NCBI GenBank assembly: GCA_003524565.1
Contig: DQGU01000110.1
Span: 4,510-10,520 of the forward strand
Source: Rhodospirillaceae bacterium
GTDB lineage: Bacteria; Pseudomonadota; Alphaproteobacteria; Micavibrionales; UBA2020
Direction of reading: 5' to 3'
Length of the DNA: 6,011 nucleotides
Position numbers and translations under genes: made by a program. Shown piece after piece: positions 4,308 through 6,011 of this stretch (position 1 is its first letter; every line of letters begins with the position of its first letter). The notes below the pieces were generated by a model. That model was not told the origin of the DNA. It worked only from the letters and a program-made list of their open reading frames with translations, and searched no databases.

Positions 4308-5900
4308 ATGCGTAAAATTCTGTTCTCTTCCGCCGCGCTGGCCTTGCTGGCCTTTTCCCCCACCGCCGTCTATGCGCAAAAAGCTGTCAGCGACGCCGGT
4401 GTCGAAGAGCTGCGCCGCGTCATCGACGAAGCCCTGACGTTCGAGCTGGAGGTCAGCAAAAAGACCGGCGAAGGCCTGCAGATGTCGAGCCCGCCGCAAA
4501 TCACCAACAAGGGCAGCTATTACGAAGTCCGCTTTCCGGATGTTAACTACGCCTATCCCGATATCGGCAATATCGAAGTCGGCACCATCGTGCTGAACGT
4601 CACCCACGGCAAAACCGATGACGAATATCTGGCCAGCATGGCCGTGCAGCCGACCATGACGTTCAAAAGCGCCGCAAACGAAACCGTGACGCTCAACATC
4701 GGCAAACAGAAATTCGCCATGGCATGGCAGGCATCGCTGCAATTCCCCACCCGCGTCGATGCGGAATACGGCGATTTGAAACTGACCGTCGATGGCAAAG
4801 AGCCGTTCAGCAGCACCACAGAAAACTTCCGTTTCATCACCAACCTGCAGCCCGACAAAGACGGCATGTGGACAGGCCCGACGGAAATCGAAGTGCGCAA
4901 CATCAAGGCAAATTTTTCGCCGTCCGAGCTTTCGGGCCCCGGCGAAGCGCGTCTTGAACGCCTTTACAGCAAGACCGATTACACCATGCTCGACCTTGGC
5001 ATGCGTCTGCAAAGCAAAAAGAAAATGCGCGACCTTGTGAAACAGTCGGGCGACAAGCCGGTTGAAGATACCGAAGCCGTGCTGAACGCGATGCTGCAAG
5101 ATGGTTATGTGATGTTCAGCGACGCGAAATCGGAACTGCAGTTCCAGAAATTCGCCGCCGACGTCCAGCCTTTGCCGCCGAAGGAAGGCCAGACGCCTGA
5201 AAAACCCCGCTCCCTGCGCCTTGAAGAATTTTCGTCCTTCATCGACATGGCTGGCCTGCGCAGCGACAACGGCAAAATCGCCGCGCGCATCAGCCTGAAA
5301 GAGCTGATGGGCACCAATCTTGTCGCGCCGGATAGCGCAGGCTACCTGCCGCAGAACGCGAACGTCGAGCTGTTCCTTGAAAACATGCCGATGCAAAGCC
5401 TCTATAAAGCCTTCGCCGCGCTGGCGACCGAAGGCCTGCGCGCCTCCAAAATGGCGGAAGACGCCGCCGCGCGCGGCCAGCCGCACAACCTGCCGCGTCA
5501 CCATGAATCGCAGGTGATGGCAGCCGCGATGGCTTTGCCGCAAATGCTGCAAAATTCAGGGGCGTCGATTTCGGTGCGCAATACGTTTATCCGCGCGCCT
5601 GAAATTTCGACCAAGCTGTTCGGCGATTTCAAAGCCGTCAAGGGCGCGCCCCGCGTCGGTGCGGGCGAGCTCACGATGGTCATTCAGGGGCTGGACGAGC
5701 TGCTGGGCAAGCTGGAAGCCGACCAGAGCCGCCAAAGCCGCCGCGCGCTGTCCGGCCTCAGCTTCCTGCAGGTCCTCGGCCAGCAGGATACCGAAGACGG
5801 CAAGCCTATCCGCCGCTATGTGTTCAAAGTGGACGAGATTGGCAAAATGACCCTCAACGGCACCGAAATCGGCGCCCTGATGGGCGGCCTGCCGCAATAA
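4308..5900 (+). CDS. Exported protein of unknown function, 530 residues
   Basis: The first 23 residues are a clear signal peptide: MRK, a hydrophobic core ILFSSAALALLAF, and a cleavage site after VYA, before Gln24. No lipobox or other membrane segment is seen, so the protein should be periplasmic or secreted. The mature protein opens with a short helix (about 27-45). Long stretches of alternating polar and hydrophobic residues follow, typical of beta-sheet (about 70-200 and 265-285). A Pro/Lys-rich linker lies at 286-302, a helical Ala-rich section at 360-412, and the end is VFKVDEIGKMTLNGTEIG (505-522). The LNG ending and overall plan faintly recall DUF945 (YdgA-like) or DUF2125 proteins, but I cannot assign a family with confidence. 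Only Met, no Cys, is evident among sulfur residues, so no disulfides are expected. It is transcribed alone, with a strong terminator 15 bases after the stop. Confidence 0.9.
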   Translation: MRKILFSSAALALLAFSPTAVYAQKAVSDAGVEELRRVIDEALTFELEVSKKTGEGLQMSSPPQITNKGSYYEVRFPDVNYAYPDIGNIEVGTIVLNVTHGKTDDEYLASMAVQPTMTFKSAANETVTLNIGKQKFAMAWQASLQFPTRVDAEYGDLKLTVDGKEPFSSTTENFRFITNLQPDKDGMWTGPTEIEVRNIKANFSPSELSGPGEARLERLYSKTDYTMLDLGMRLQSKKKMRDLVKQSGDKPVEDTEAVLNAMLQDGYVMFSDAKSELQFQKFAADVQPLPPKEGQTPEKPRSLRLEEFSSFIDMAGLRSDNGKIAARISLKELMGTNLVAPDSAGYLPQNANVELFLENMPMQSLYKAFAALATEGLRASKMAEDAAARGQPHNLPRHHESQVMAAAMALPQMLQNSGASISVRNTFIRAPEISTKLFGDFKAVKGAPRVGAGELTMVIQGLDELLGKLEADQSRQSRRALSGLSFLQVLGQQDTEDGKPIRRYVFKVDEIGKMTLNGTEIGALMGGLPQ

Positions 5901-5915
5901 GCCACGAAAACTTTC

Positions 5916-5952
5916 AAAAAGCGCCGGCGCCCTTTGGGTTCCGGCGCTTTTT
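5916..5952 (+). terminator. Intrinsic terminator after the exported-protein gene
   Basis: AAAAAGCGCCGG (5916-5927) and CCGGCGCTTTTT (5941-5952) form a perfect 12-base-pair inverted repeat, with a smaller CCC/GGG pairing (5930-5932 with 5936-5938) inside the 13-base loop. The stem runs into five T residues. The A run on the 5' side gives the opposite strand a T tract as well, so it could stop transcription from both sides. Confidence 0.95.
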
Positions 5953-6011
5953 GTTTGCAGGCTTTGCGCATTGCAACAATGGCTGCGCGAAAATATTATG
6001 TCATTTAATTG
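5953..6011. other. Trailing intergenic stretch
   Basis: Nothing can be assigned in these 59 bases. An ATG at 5998 is open to the window edge for only four codons and has no ribosome site; another at 5979 stops after nine codons. Confidence 0.5.

Noticed and set aside
4260..5552. A 430-residue open frame antisense to the exported-protein gene
   Set aside because: It lies wholly opposite a gene with a signal peptide, ribosome site and terminator. Its translation is rich in His, Phe, Arg and Gly, as expected from the reverse of GC-biased codons, and shows no family motif.

Overview
The window is GC-rich, densely coded bacterial chromosomal DNA, most likely from an alphaproteobacterium. Three things point that way. 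The UvrB has an alphaproteobacterial look around its SATPGEWEL-QQTGG segment. A DUF2218 protein is present. There is also a possible GTTC-N7-GTTC-type LexA box, the form known from Alphaproteobacteria. The genus cannot be named from this sequence alone. No mobile element, CRISPR array, tRNA or rRNA was seen.

Layout. Bases 1-269 are non-coding or unresolved: a C-rich tract with a G-quadruplex motif on the minus strand, then a probable promoter region. Bases 270-890 (+) encode a 206-residue protein of unknown function with a Lys/Pro-rich tail, closed by a clear intrinsic terminator (911-944). Bases 1011-1298 (+) encode a small DUF2218 protein. Convergent to it is a compact minus-strand operon read 4094 -> 1323: a secreted Rap1a/Tai-family protein, then uvrB (GTG start, 678 residues), then a 102-residue acidic protein whose ribosome site overlaps the uvrB stop. 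A 213-base divergent region (4095-4307) separates this operon from a 530-residue exported protein of unknown function (4308-5900, +), which ends in a strong terminator (5916-5952). The last 59 bases hold nothing assignable.

How the parts relate. uvrB is the one gene with a firmly known role: the damage-verification helicase-like subunit of nucleotide excision repair. The operon promoter read from the sequence (TTGAAA-17-TAGAAC, minus strand) has its -10 box inside a one-mismatch LexA-type site (GTTC-N7-GTTT). If real, this places the Rap1a-like gene, uvrB and the small downstream gene together under SOS control. A GC-rich hairpin lies just upstream of the first ribosome site of this transcript. 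I saw no evidence of a wholly new multi-gene system. The most interesting points are the unusual partners of uvrB and the candidate SOS site.
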